23,607 bases of DNA from positions 1-23,607 of IMG/VR virus record IMGVR_UViG_3300043777_000071; one strand, 5' to 3'. A program made the position numbers and the translations under genes. Below, in pieces: positions 17,425-23,607 of the stretch. The number at the start of each line of letters is the position of its first letter. The first letter of the stretch is position 1. The notes under the pieces are model-generated. The model saw nothing but the letters and a program-made list of their open reading frames with translations. It was not told where the DNA came from and ran no database searches. Source of the DNA: a virus.

Positions 17425-18059
17425 CATACCTCCTGATATTTTTCGAGATACGCAATAGCGTTTCTCATAAGGGCGATGTCATCATTCATGTGCCCCAGAC
17501 CAAGATTGCATTTTTGACACAGAACGCCACGGATCATACCTGTTTTGTGGTCATGATCGATACAGGTCTCTTTTGCCAAAAAATCCATAGGCTGCCTACA
17601 AATTCCGCATAGTCCATTTTGCGCATCAAAGAGCGCCTTAAACGCTACGCTCGTTATTCCGCGAGTATATCTGCGTCTGTAATCATGTGCTGTAGGTTCT
17701 ATGGGAGGCTTACGCTTCGTTCCTCGATTAGCATTACGCTGAGAGTTTTTACACGCCTTGCACCTTACTTCCCGACCAGTAGGGTAGTACTGCGTCTTAT
17801 GAAACTCATTGAGATACTTTTCTATTCCGCAGGCCAAACAAATTTGTTTTACAGTAGCTATCTGCGGGGCCGCGTCATCAAAAATTTCATAAGTTCTACG
17901 CCTGGTGTTCAAACAGTCTTTACAGGTGTAGCCTTTCTGCCCGCGAGATCGCGCCCTTTTACTGCTATCCTCGTGGAACGCAAACGGCTCTTTCATCTCT
18001 CCGCATGCGTTGCACGAAAGAAGATTTGGTTCTACCAGCCTAAGTTGCGCAGCGCCCAC
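17424..18059 (-). CDS. Endonuclease VII-like HNH endonuclease, free-standing
   Basis: A 211-residue probable DNA endonuclease. Two zinc-ribbon-like units come first: C16xxC19 with C46xxC49, and C74xxC77 with C100xxC103, each with an F-H pair between the Cys pairs. The C-terminal part is an endonuclease-VII-type HNH domain: YTRGIT near 131-136, zinc ligands C151, C154, C181 and C184, the catalytic-type DHDHKTG at 168-174, and N185. The gene is visibly richer in A and T than both neighbours, which suggests recent arrival. The start is GTG at 18059, nine bases after AGGA. Its stop overlaps the staple gene start. Proteins of this layout are common as homing-type invaders of phage structural clusters; a role in resolving branched DNA, as for T4 endonuclease VII, is possible but less likely here. 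Confidence 0.85.
   Translation of the reverse strand: MGAAQLRLVEPNLLSCNACGEMKEPFAFHEDSSKRARSRGQKGYTCKDCLNTRRRTYEIFDDAAPQIATVKQICLACGIEKYLNEFHKTQYYPTGREVRCKACKNSQRNANRGTKRKPPIEPTAHDYRRRYTRGITSVAFKALFDAQNGLCGICRQPMDFLAKETCIDHDHKTGMIRGVLCQKCNLGLGHMNDDIALMRNAIAYLEKYQEV
17428..17434 (-). promoter_or_regulatory. Ribosome binding site of the staple gene inside the endonuclease 3' end
   Basis: The minus strand reads AGGAGGT here. These bases are also codons in the last few residues (QEV) of the endonuclease-VII-like gene. The site serves the ATG pair at 17427 and 17424. Confidence 0.7.
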
Positions 18060-18082
18060 TCGTAAATTCCTGGCACTCTCTG

Positions 18083-18622
18083 TTATTTCTGAGTACCTTC
18101 TGTACCGACTTCTTTCTCTTCCATGCCGGCGTGCGGCGTTTCCTCGCCGCCAGCACCTGCATGGCGCGCAGTCATATCACGATGCTCTTTCTCGTGTCTA
18201 CTGTGAGCGTCCTTCATTTCCTGGTGATGGCGCCTGCCCATTTCCTCATGGGACTCCTTAGAGTGACCCATTACACGCATCATATGCTCGTGTTCGTGAC
18301 GCCCGTGCATCTGCTCCATTTCCATCTGATGACGGTTGTGAACAGAGGTGCGCTCCCCGCTCTGCGTGTGGTGCGTCATAATACCATCAGTGCCGGCCAT
18401 GACATCACCTTTCGCTTCGGTGCCGGACTTGCCGACCTCAGAGTGCGTTGCTTCGGACTTCGGCTCGCCAGCGGACTTCTCAGCCTCTTTCGCGGCCTCT
18501 TTTGGAGCGCCGCCCTCAGACTTCACGGTGTCGCCTTTCTCCGGCGCGGGTTCGATCTTCGGACCCTTGCCGTAGAGTTTCTCAGACGACTTTTTCTTCT
18601 CTTCTTTCTTTTCCTCGGCCAT
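18083..18622 (-). CDS. Histidine-rich helical protein, unknown function
   Basis: A 179-residue, highly charged protein. Residues 1-75 are Lys/Glu-rich and probably disordered. Residues 84-164 hold 17 histidines, and many are seven residues apart (106, 113, 120; then 133, 140, 147, 154), with extra ones three or four residues away. This would place histidines along one face of a long helix, mixed with Met, Arg and Glu. Such a stripe could bind metal ions or respond to pH, or be a scaffold-like coiled coil; this is inference. A strong AAAGG site lies eight bases before ATG 18622. It sits between the small basic proteins and the inserted endonuclease gene. I recognise no family, and an EKLYGKGPK segment near residue 14 resembles the tails of the two genes upstream. 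Confidence 0.75.
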   Translation of the reverse strand: MAEEKKEEKKKSSEKLYGKGPKIEPAPEKGDTVKSEGGAPKEAAKEAEKSAGEPKSEATHSEVGKSGTEAKGDVMAGTDGIMTHHTQSGERTSVHNRHQMEMEQMHGRHEHEHMMRVMGHSKESHEEMGRRHHQEMKDAHSRHEKEHRDMTARHAGAGGEETPHAGMEEKEVGTEGTQK

Positions 18623-18626
18623 GTGC

Positions 18627-18854
18627 TTAGCCTTTCCTGACTTCTTTCGGACGGTACATCTTCTCCGCCTTACCGTGATGCATACCCATCAGTGTCGTGG
18701 CGAGGCGTGCTTCCTTGCCAAGTTTGCCGGGCGCGTCTTTCTTCTCTTCAGCGAACTCGCGCGTGGTCTTGCCCGCGGCCTCAGCCTTCGCCTTGAACTG
18801 GCCGTGGGCGTTTGAAACCGCGCCTTTAATCCACTTCTTCTTACGCTCAGCCAT
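18627..18854 (-). CDS. Small Lys-rich phage protein, unknown function
   Basis: A 75-residue basic protein (start MAERKKKWIKGAVSNAHGQF) with probable helices and no hydrophobic segment. Its C-terminus, AEKMYRPKEVRKG, resembles that of the preceding gene (SERMYKSKKVMKHG). The ATG at 18854 has an AAGG site nine bases upstream and overlaps the end of the previous gene by eight bases. A basic, helical protein in the capsid block could bind DNA or decorate the head, but no direct support exists. Confidence 0.7.
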   Translation of the reverse strand: MAERKKKWIKGAVSNAHGQFKAKAEAAGKTTREFAEEKKDAPGKLGKEARLATTLMGMHHGKAEKMYRPKEVRKG

Positions 18855-19008
18855 GTTTCATGACCTTCTTCGACTTATACATCCGCTCGGAGCGCGCGTT
18901 CGATTTCTTCTCCGGCAGTTTGCCGGGCTCGTCCGCGGATGTGAACTCTTTCGCCACGTCCTGCGGCACACCGCCGACACCGCCGGGCTTGGCCGCGGCG
19001 GCATACAT
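18847..19008 (-). CDS. Small 53-residue basic phage protein, unknown function
   Basis: A short gene, MYAAAAKPGGVGGVPQDVAK at its start and SERMYKSKKVMKHG at its end. The middle carries ADEPGKLPEKK. The coding signal is supported by tight linkage: its ATG overlaps a preceding TAA as TAATG, and its TGA overlaps the start of the next gene. The end motif is shared with the next protein. The upstream ribosome site is weak (GAAGG). It may be missed by gene finders because it is under 60 residues. Confidence 0.6.
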   Translation of the reverse strand: MYAAAAKPGGVGGVPQDVAKEFTSADEPGKLPEKKSNARSERMYKSKKVMKHG

Positions 19009-19046
19009 TAGCCTTCGTTGCGCTTGCGAAACTGGTGGGATAGCAC
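19008..19046 (-). other. Very short ORF (12 codons) before the 53-residue gene
   Basis: A GTG at 19046 follows TAAGGAGCGC, a good ribosome site that otherwise serves no gene. It would encode MLSHQFRKRNEG and stop at a TAA that overlaps the next ATG (TAATG). It could be a leader peptide that couples translation to the 53-residue gene. It may also be a chance arrangement. Confidence 0.25.
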
Positions 19047-19053
19047 GCGCTCC

Positions 19054-19692
19054 TTACTGCACCACGCGCCCGACGATCGCCCGCTCATGCGGCGCGGCGG
19101 CCAGCATCGGCGCCCCCAGGTCGGCGTTCGTCGCGGGACGCGCTGATTGAGCCGGCTGAGATGCCACCACCTTCGGCGGACGGCCGCGGCCACGCTTAAC
19201 GACATCCTGCACCAGATGCGGCATGGCGGGGACGCCCTGCGTTGGTTCTGGCGTGCGGATAATCGGCGCGGAATCAGCCTGGTTCTTCGCATCGGCCATC
19301 GCGAGATCGAGAAGTTGATTGCGATCACCAAGGTTGTGCAGACCGAGGAACTCACGGCCATTGCGGGCCGCTACCTTGCGTGCACCATTTTCGAGACGTG
19401 CGATAAGATCTTCCATCGCACGCTTCGCGGGATCGTTGAGCGGCACCATCGACATATTCGGCACGCCGATATAGTCAATGGTCGTACCACCCGGCCACAA
19501 CGTATCGTCGAGCACCACACCAGGGTCGTTCACCAGGTAGCGCGGTGCTTCGCCGACGAAGCGGCCCTCGATGACATTCTGCTGCTCCAGACGGGCAAGC
19601 CTCTCGCGGAGAGAGGTGTTTTCGCGCTGGAGCGCCTCCGGATCGTGGAGGCGCAGCACGTCGTTCTGGTTGTTGGAGTCTGACATAAGCAT
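19054..19692 (-). CDS. Coiled-coil protein with AT-hook, virion-module protein
   Basis: A 212-residue protein. Residues 15-40 (DPEALQRENTSLRERLARLE) form a clear coiled coil. A central part (about 45-150) has a PGGTTIDYIGVPNMSMVPLN stretch and helices. Near residue 167 there is an AT-hook-like core, KRGRGRPPKVV, that could bind the minor groove of DNA, then an Ala/Pro tail. The gene sits just after the cement gene. ATG at 19692 is chosen over ATG at 19686 because AGGA lies five to six bases before it. I do not recognise a characterised family. A DNA-contacting capsid or scaffold partner would fit the features, but this is inference. Confidence 0.7.
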   Translation of the reverse strand: MLMSDSNNQNDVLRLHDPEALQRENTSLRERLARLEQQNVIEGRFVGEAPRYLVNDPGVVLDDTLWPGGTTIDYIGVPNMSMVPLNDPAKRAMEDLIARLENGARKVAARNGREFLGLHNLGDRNQLLDLAMADAKNQADSAPIIRTPEPTQGVPAMPHLVQDVVKRGRGRPPKVVASQPAQSARPATNADLGAPMLAAAPHERAIVGRVVQ

Positions 19693-19719
19693 TCAGTTCC
19701 TGTTCTACTGTCCAGTAGG

Positions 19720-20241
19720 TTACGATACTGAGAATCCACTTTGGTATTGATCGAGGGTGCCAGCGCTTTCCGCCCATTCAAGGACGATGCCGGACAGAAG
19801 TGTACCCGTGCTGATCGCGGTGGCGGACGCCGTGCCGAGGCCCTGCGTGAGGAAGTCCAGACGGTAGTAGAGCGGCAATGCGGCTCCAGGCGGCCGGCGC
19901 GGAACGTCGAAGCGATAAGCGGAACCTGCCGCCCAGCTCGCGGTGGCCGCGTAACCGGTTTCCATGTAGGTCGTCCAGTTCACGGAGTCCGTCGAACCCT
20001 GGAACTGAAGGTTCACCTGCTGGCTCGCCGAAGCGCCGGTCGTCACGGCGGTGCCCACCACGACCACGACCTTCGGCACTTCCGCGCCGGGACCAATACC
20101 AAGGTCGCGGGCGTTGCCGAGGTTGATCACCGATGAGGCGCTGGACGCCGTCGTGGTGGCCAGGTTGAAGAACTCACCAGCGGTGAAGTTGAAGGAATTC
20201 CCGACGTGGTACAGCATCAGGGTCGAATCGAACAAAGCCAT
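19720..20241 (-). CDS. Bbp16-like capsid cement protein
   Basis: A 173-residue beta-rich protein resembling the BPP-1 cement protein that stabilises the head by sitting on capsid subunits. Matching points are the start MALFDSTLMLYHVG, SSVINLGNARDLGIG at about 38-52 followed by a run of Val strands (VPKVVVVVGTAVTTG), a Gln/Phe-containing strand LQFQGSTDSVNWT, and FDVPRRPPGAALPLYYRLDF at about 113-132. The latter is the typical end of such jellyroll-like proteins. The start at 20241 has AAAGGAGAC six bases upstream. A longer start at 20301 would add residues that are only the shared end of the HNH gene read in another frame. It would directly follow the major capsid gene if the HNH gene were absent. 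Confidence 0.8.
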   Translation of the reverse strand: MALFDSTLMLYHVGNSFNFTAGEFFNLATTTASSASSVINLGNARDLGIGPGAEVPKVVVVVGTAVTTGASASQQVNLQFQGSTDSVNWTTYMETGYAATASWAAGSAYRFDVPRRPPGAALPLYYRLDFLTQGLGTASATAISTGTLLSGIVLEWAESAGTLDQYQSGFSVS

Positions 20242-20242
20242 T

Positions 20243-21166
20243 TCAGTCTCCTTTGGAGGGCGCGGGTGCGACCAATCCGATTTCTTCAGGCAGCTTCGCA
20301 CCCTTTGTGCGGTTGCATTTAACGTGGAGCAACTTCACGTTGTCCGCGGTGTTATGGCCTCCGCGCGCCATCGGAATCCAGTGGTCAATCTCAGGCACTT
20401 CATCGCCAAACGGATTTGCACAGAAAGCGCAAATACCCGCCTGTTCCGCCACCGCGGCGTAAATGTCTACCAGCGTTAATTCACCGGGCACGTTGAGGCG
20501 TTTGGCACGGGAGTTTTGCGACTTAATGCGGGCGTGGAAAACGCTGTTACGATCTGGCCACCTATCCAAATAGTCGATCAGTTCTGCTTCCGTGAATGTC
20601 GCCAGATGACCAATCACACCCGGCACTCGACCCTCTGCGAGGGCGCGAGCAGCAGTTTTTATCCTGTGCAACTCAGCATCACGTGCACGTACTTCTTCTA
20701 AATTAGTAGTGCGCCACCGTGCATAATTATCTCTGCGATTCACAATACGTTCTTCATCAGTGAGACGACGCGGGCCGCCGACCTTACCCGGTTCGCGCCC
20801 CTCCAAAACAGCTTTCGCTGCTCGCGCCGCCCTAATACGTTCCCGCGTTCGTAATGAACGACGCTTATTTTGTTTAATCCGACTTGCTTCTTTTTCTTCC
20901 GGCGTAAGACGTGCTGGTCGTCCAACCTTTCCAGGTTCGCGTCCCTCCGCGACTGCTTTAGCGGCGGCCTTTTCACGCTGCGCAGCGAGAATTTTTGCTC
21001 GCTGCGCATCTGATTTATCAGCCCATGTCTGAGCGTATTTAATTCTGTCCTCTTCGTCCCACGCCATTTCGCCTATCTCCATCAGCATAGCCGAAGCCAG
21101 GATACCGGGGAATATTTCCGGAGTCCAGGCAAATCCGCTCACTGGTGAAGAAAACGTGCGAACCAT
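20243..21166 (-). CDS. HNH endonuclease with three-copy EGREPGK repeat
   Basis: A 307-residue probable free-standing homing-type endonuclease inserted between major capsid and cement genes. The C-terminal HNH domain spans about 240-292. Probable zinc ligands are C246 and C249, then H281 and C284. DHWIP at 261-265, a GGHNTADN loop and the CNRTK end complete the signature. The N-terminal part holds three copies of a 24-residue unit, at about 68-91, 116-139 and 172-195. The unit reads AA-x-A, then EGREPGKVGRPARLT in the clearest copy; the third copy is more diverged. The GRP core is AT-hook-like and may contact DNA. The start is ATG 21166, or ATG 21067, which has a better GGAG site. The flanking genes look intact, so this is an intergenic insertion, not an intron. 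Confidence 0.8.
   Translation of the reverse strand: MVRTFSSPVSGFAWTPEIFPGILASAMLMEIGEMAWDEEDRIKYAQTWADKSDAQRAKILAAQREKAAAKAVAEGREPGKVGRPARLTPEEKEASRIKQNKRRSLRTRERIRAARAAKAVLEGREPGKVGGPRRLTDEERIVNRRDNYARWRTTNLEEVRARDAELHRIKTAARALAEGRVPGVIGHLATFTEAELIDYLDRWPDRNSVFHARIKSQNSRAKRLNVPGELTLVDIYAAVAEQAGICAFCANPFGDEVPEIDHWIPMARGGHNTADNVKLLHVKCNRTKGAKLPEEIGLVAPAPSKGD
20246..20254 (-). promoter_or_regulatory. Ribosome binding site of the cement gene inside the HNH 3' end
   Basis: The minus strand reads AAAGGAGAC, six bases before ATG 20241. The same bases encode the last residues (KGD) of the HNH gene, whose TGA lies one base before the cement ATG. Confidence 0.75.
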
Positions 21167-21170
21167 AGAC

Positions 21171-22211
21171 TTAAATAGTCCCTTCCGTTACGAGTAAGCA
21201 ATCATTAACGCGTATGGGCACGCCCCTGAACTCTGTGACCGGCTCGCCTGCGTATTCCGTAGGCTTTAACAATACGTTTTTGTCACGAATCGCCTGTATG
21301 TCAAGCGACTCGCGCACAGTACGATTGCAGTAGAAGGCGGGGTTGATGCCCGGCGCGGGTTCGTCCGGCGCATCAGTCTCGGTGATCGCCGATGCACGCT
21401 TCGTCAACGTCGGGAAGCGCACGACGGCCTTCGACATCAGCAAGAAGAGGTCAGGCGGCGTGGTGCCGAACAGACCCGCGCTGTCAGTCGTGGTGTCGAT
21501 GTCGCAGATGCGGACGTTGTAGCGCCAATCCTTCGTCACCAGGCCCGCGTTCCACTCAAAGTAAGACGTGTACGCCGGGAACGGGTTGTTCGCCGCGTCA
21601 TAGCCAGGGACGATGTCGCCGCGATCTTCGAACACGAGACCAGCCTTGGTACCCTTCGGATAAATACCGAAGTTCGTCATGTCACCCCAGCCGACCAACC
21701 ACAGCGATGCGTTGCTCGACCCGGTGCCGCCGGCGCTCAGACAGTTCTGTGCGTTGGCCGCCACGGCGGAGTTCGTCGTATTGTAGCGCGGCGCGAAACC
21801 CGTGAACTGCGAAGGGTTCGTTCCGGAGTTGCCGTAGAAGAAGGTCGTCGCCATCTGCTGGCTCATGCCTTCCAGGAACGCCGAGTCTTCCGTCATGCGA
21901 ATCTGGGCGATCTTACCGCCGAGTTCAGCGACGCGTTTGTCGATCTGACTGTAAGCGGCGAGGAAGCCCAGGCCGTCAACCACCTGCGCGGTGGTCGAAC
22001 GGGCGTACGGCACACCAGCGTAGGCGACGCGCCACGTGCCCTGCGGCAGACCGGTACGAACCGTGGACTTGTGACCGGTGTCAAGGTTTGACTCCGACCA
22101 GGTCATGTCACGAAAGAACTCGTTGGTCTGGGACAAAAGTTCCGCGATCGTGTCGATTTCCCCTTCCGGGTCCATGCGGCGTGCGGCGTCCATCAAGCTA
22201 AGAAAGGCCAT
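21171..22211 (-). CDS. Major capsid protein
   Basis: A 346-residue HK97-fold-type major head protein of the family found in the BPP-1 group. Recognised parts include RRMDPEGEIDTIAELLSQTN near 11-30, TGHKSTVRTGLP at about 45-56, the segment ARSTTAQVVDGLGFLAAYSQ at about 69-88, YGNSGTNPSQFTGFAPRYN near 127-145, GGTGSSNASLWLVGWGD at about 162-178, and KAGLVFEDRGD at about 189-199. The C-terminal strand PVTEFRGVPIRVNDCLL, before TEGTI, is the usual end. The ATG at 22211 follows the TAA of the scaffold gene directly, with AGGAG nine bases upstream. No key segment is missing. The HNH gene begins four bases after its stop. Confidence 0.88.
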   Translation of the reverse strand: MAFLSLMDAARRMDPEGEIDTIAELLSQTNEFFRDMTWSESNLDTGHKSTVRTGLPQGTWRVAYAGVPYARSTTAQVVDGLGFLAAYSQIDKRVAELGGKIAQIRMTEDSAFLEGMSQQMATTFFYGNSGTNPSQFTGFAPRYNTTNSAVAANAQNCLSAGGTGSSNASLWLVGWGDMTNFGIYPKGTKAGLVFEDRGDIVPGYDAANNPFPAYTSYFEWNAGLVTKDWRYNVRICDIDTTTDSAGLFGTTPPDLFLLMSKAVVRFPTLTKRASAITETDAPDEPAPGINPAFYCNRTVRESLDIQAIRDKNVLLKPTEYAGEPVTEFRGVPIRVNDCLLVTEGTI

Positions 22212-23087
22212 TTAGGCGGCTCCTGACGTTTTCGAGTAAAGGCGTTGCGCGGGCGTGAGATTGGCCCGCGTTGGGGACTTCGGCATCATGGGCGTCACGA
22301 TGCGCGGCGTTTCAGTCAAACGGCTTGCCATCCAGTTCGCCCACCGCAGAACTTCTGGATGATTTCCGGCGCCGGTCAGCGCGTAGGCGTCACGAACCGC
22401 GGTCTCACGTTCCACACCCATTTGCTGGCCGTACAGATTCAACAGACTGCCAATGCGTTGCAGCGTCGTGTCCTGGCGATTCTTGCCGATCTCCGGATCG
22501 TCGCGAAACTTCTGCTGCCACTCGCCAATCGTGCGGTCCCATGTTTCGCGCTGGAAACGGGCGGAACGCTCGGTCGCTTCTTTTACTTCCGCGATATAGA
22601 GATCGACGGCCTTCTGCCCGAATTCCTGCATCGCGGCGTGCATTTGCGCCGGATCGGCGTGAATCTTTTGCTCCGCTTCGCCGAGCAGACCAGTGAACGC
22701 CGACACCTTATCGTCTGTGAGCGTCACGCCTTCCGGCAAAGTGAATGCGTCGTAGACAGGTGTGGGAAGCGGCTCTTTGACGGCTTCTTTAACGTCTTCT
22801 GTCTTCGCTTCTTCGGCCTTCGGCTCTTCAGCCTTAACTTCTTCGGTCTTAGCTGGTTCCTCGGGAACCAGCGGCTCCGTCGAAGTCGCCTCGCTCAGAA
22901 TGCTGGTCGGCGGTTCAACAACGGTTTCGGCCGGTGCCTGCTCGACAACAGTTTCAGCGGCGGGCGCGGCCTCAGATGAAAGGGGCGCCGGCGCAGCTTC
23001 CGCCACGGCCGGCGCCTGAGTGCCGGGCGTTGGTCCCGGCTCAGCGGCACCCGGTGTGGGGAGGGGTTGGGTGACGGACTCGCTCAT
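22212..23087 (-). CDS. Scaffolding-like head assembly protein
   Basis: A 291-residue protein. Residues 1-105 are Ala/Pro/Glu-rich and disordered, with several PKAEE/KTEE runs. Residues 110-280 are helical: a start at YDAFTLPEGVTLTDDKVSAF, then a helix to DLYIAEVKEATER, WQQKFRDDPEIGKNRQDTT, a helical repeat and finally YALTGAGNHPEVLRWANWM. The DDPEIG and TGAGNHPEVLRW features are typical of phage head scaffolds that sit directly before the major capsid gene, as here. The ATG at 23087 overlaps the upstream stop as ATGA, and the stop is adjacent to the major capsid start. It would be absent from mature virions or only present as a trace if it acts as a scaffold. Confidence 0.8.
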   Translation of the reverse strand: MSESVTQPLPTPGAAEPGPTPGTQAPAVAEAAPAPLSSEAAPAAETVVEQAPAETVVEPPTSILSEATSTEPLVPEEPAKTEEVKAEEPKAEEAKTEDVKEAVKEPLPTPVYDAFTLPEGVTLTDDKVSAFTGLLGEAEQKIHADPAQMHAAMQEFGQKAVDLYIAEVKEATERSARFQRETWDRTIGEWQQKFRDDPEIGKNRQDTTLQRIGSLLNLYGQQMGVERETAVRDAYALTGAGNHPEVLRWANWMASRLTETPRIVTPMMPKSPTRANLTPAQRLYSKTSGAA

Positions 23088-23428
23088 GCGCGGTCCTGAT
23101 TTTCAGCGAACATTCTTGAAAAATCCGCTGGGCTATGCCGAATAAATGTCTGGAGTAGGCGTAGCCCCGCATCGCGGTGCCCGTTCCAGTATCCATTCTC
23201 ATATTCCGACCCAGTCACGGCGATCTTGGCTTCCAATGCCCCAAATGTGTTGAGCACGCCCCAGAGCCATTCCCGGCCAGTCGGAGTACTCAGGATCGAA
23301 GCCTCTACTTCCCGGAGCCGCTGCTCCCGGAGGGAGGCTTCGGCTTTCCTCTGGCGCTCGGCGTCCGGGTCAACATGGTCGTAAGACCCCGGCTCGGGTG
23401 CCATGGCGGGCGGTAGCGCATCGTCCAT
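23084..23428 (-). CDS. Bbp19-like small phage protein
   Basis: A 114-residue protein from ATG 23428. After a charged region (about 15-45), the segment LSTPTGREWLWGVLNTFGAL, shortly followed by GYWNGHRDAGLRLLQTFI, matches the Bbp19 domain of BPP-1-type phages: TPxGRxxLxxLL, then xxGxRDxGLxLL. In those phages the gene lies just before the scaffold and capsid genes, as here; its function is not established. A longer form could start at TTG 23467. Neither start has a convincing ribosome site, so the start is uncertain. Confidence 0.75.
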   Translation of the reverse strand: MDDALPPAMAPEPGSYDHVDPDAERQRKAEASLREQRLREVEASILSTPTGREWLWGVLNTFGALEAKIAVTGSEYENGYWNGHRDAGLRLLQTFIRHSPADFSRMFAENQDRA

Positions 23429-23607
23429 GGGAAGAAAATCCGGGGAAATTCGGGGGGTTGCAAACAATTCGGGTCTGCTTTATACAGACCGGTGTCCACA
23501 ATCTGACGATCGTAGTCAGGAAATATGAGGCTCGACCACGTGGGAAATACGGCTTCGGTCTATGCAAATCGGCTTACGGTGCACGTCACGGGGCGCCAAC
23601 GGGACTT
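23429..23607 (-). other. Right-edge region with no clear gene
   Basis: No complete gene is seen. One minus-strand frame is open from 23605 to a TGA at 23516 (ends SRISHVVEPHIS) and could be the C-terminus of an upstream gene, possibly the portal, but another frame stops at 23560 and could equally be it. I see no terminator or promoter that I can support here. Confidence 0.25.

Noticed and set aside
18131-18640. Plus-strand frame opposite the histidine-rich gene with Phe/Leu-rich, membrane-like stretches
   Set aside because: The hydrophobic look comes from the antisense of Lys/Glu codons; the minus-strand gene has proper ribosome site and spacing.
20243-21166. HNH gene as part of a group I or II intron
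   Set aside because: Both flanking genes look complete, and the HNH gene starts four bases after one stop and ends one base before the next start, leaving no room for intron RNA.
22245-22979. Plus-strand open frame of 244 codons opposite the scaffold gene
   Set aside because: Arises from the codon pattern of the Ala/Pro/Glu-rich scaffold; Phe/Arg/Leu-rich with no ribosome site or homology that I can see.
1-23607. tRNA genes, CRISPR arrays, insertion sequences, attachment sites
   Set aside because: No cloverleaf-like sequence, regular direct-repeat array, transposase or integrase was seen; gene packing leaves almost no free sequence.

Overview
This window is a late structural (virion) module of a tailed phage or prophage with a short tail (podovirus type). 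All 23 or so supported genes lie on the minus strand, so transcription runs from right to left. Genes are packed end to end, with many ATGA, GTGA or TAATG overlaps. The gene order and protein families look most like the Bordetella BPP-1 group for the capsid and T7-like phages for the tail and ejection proteins. Base composition is GC-rich, which suggests a GC-rich bacterial host, probably a proteobacterium. The host cannot be named from the sequence. No terminase, integrase, replication, lysis or tRNA gene is visible.

Capsid block (23607 to about 16530, read leftward). It starts with a Bbp19-like small protein, a scaffolding-like protein, the major capsid protein and a Bbp16-like cement protein. 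It continues with a coiled-coil/AT-hook protein, two small basic proteins, a histidine-rich protein, a capsid-staple-like protein and two small proteins of unknown role. Two free-standing endonuclease genes interrupt this block: an HNH gene with a three-copy internal repeat between major capsid and cement genes, and an AT-rich endonuclease-VII-like gene between the histidine-rich and staple genes. In both cases the last codons of the endonuclease carry the ribosome binding site of the next structural gene.

Tail block (16520 to 12066). It holds a T7 gp11-like adaptor, a long T7 gp12-like nozzle protein that appears to start at an ATT codon, and a T7 gp13-like acyltransferase-fold protein.

Ejection block (12069 to 1869). 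It holds a small sulfotransferase-like P-loop protein, an alanine-rich T7 gp14-like inner protein, a 1085-residue protein with a lytic transglycosylase domain, and an 1815-residue giant protein with an HExxH zincin motif. The likely joint role is to leave the capsid with the DNA, cut peptidoglycan and form a conduit through the envelope. The junction at 7313-7480 has an unexplained open frame without a start codon.

Receptor block (1757 to 1). A small Arg/Pro-rich ORF leads into a tailspike whose C-terminal part lies beyond the left edge. The most unusual points are the ATT start, the paired endonuclease insertions, the histidine heptad protein, the sulfotransferase-like gene and two possible recoding sites beside the giant ejection proteins.
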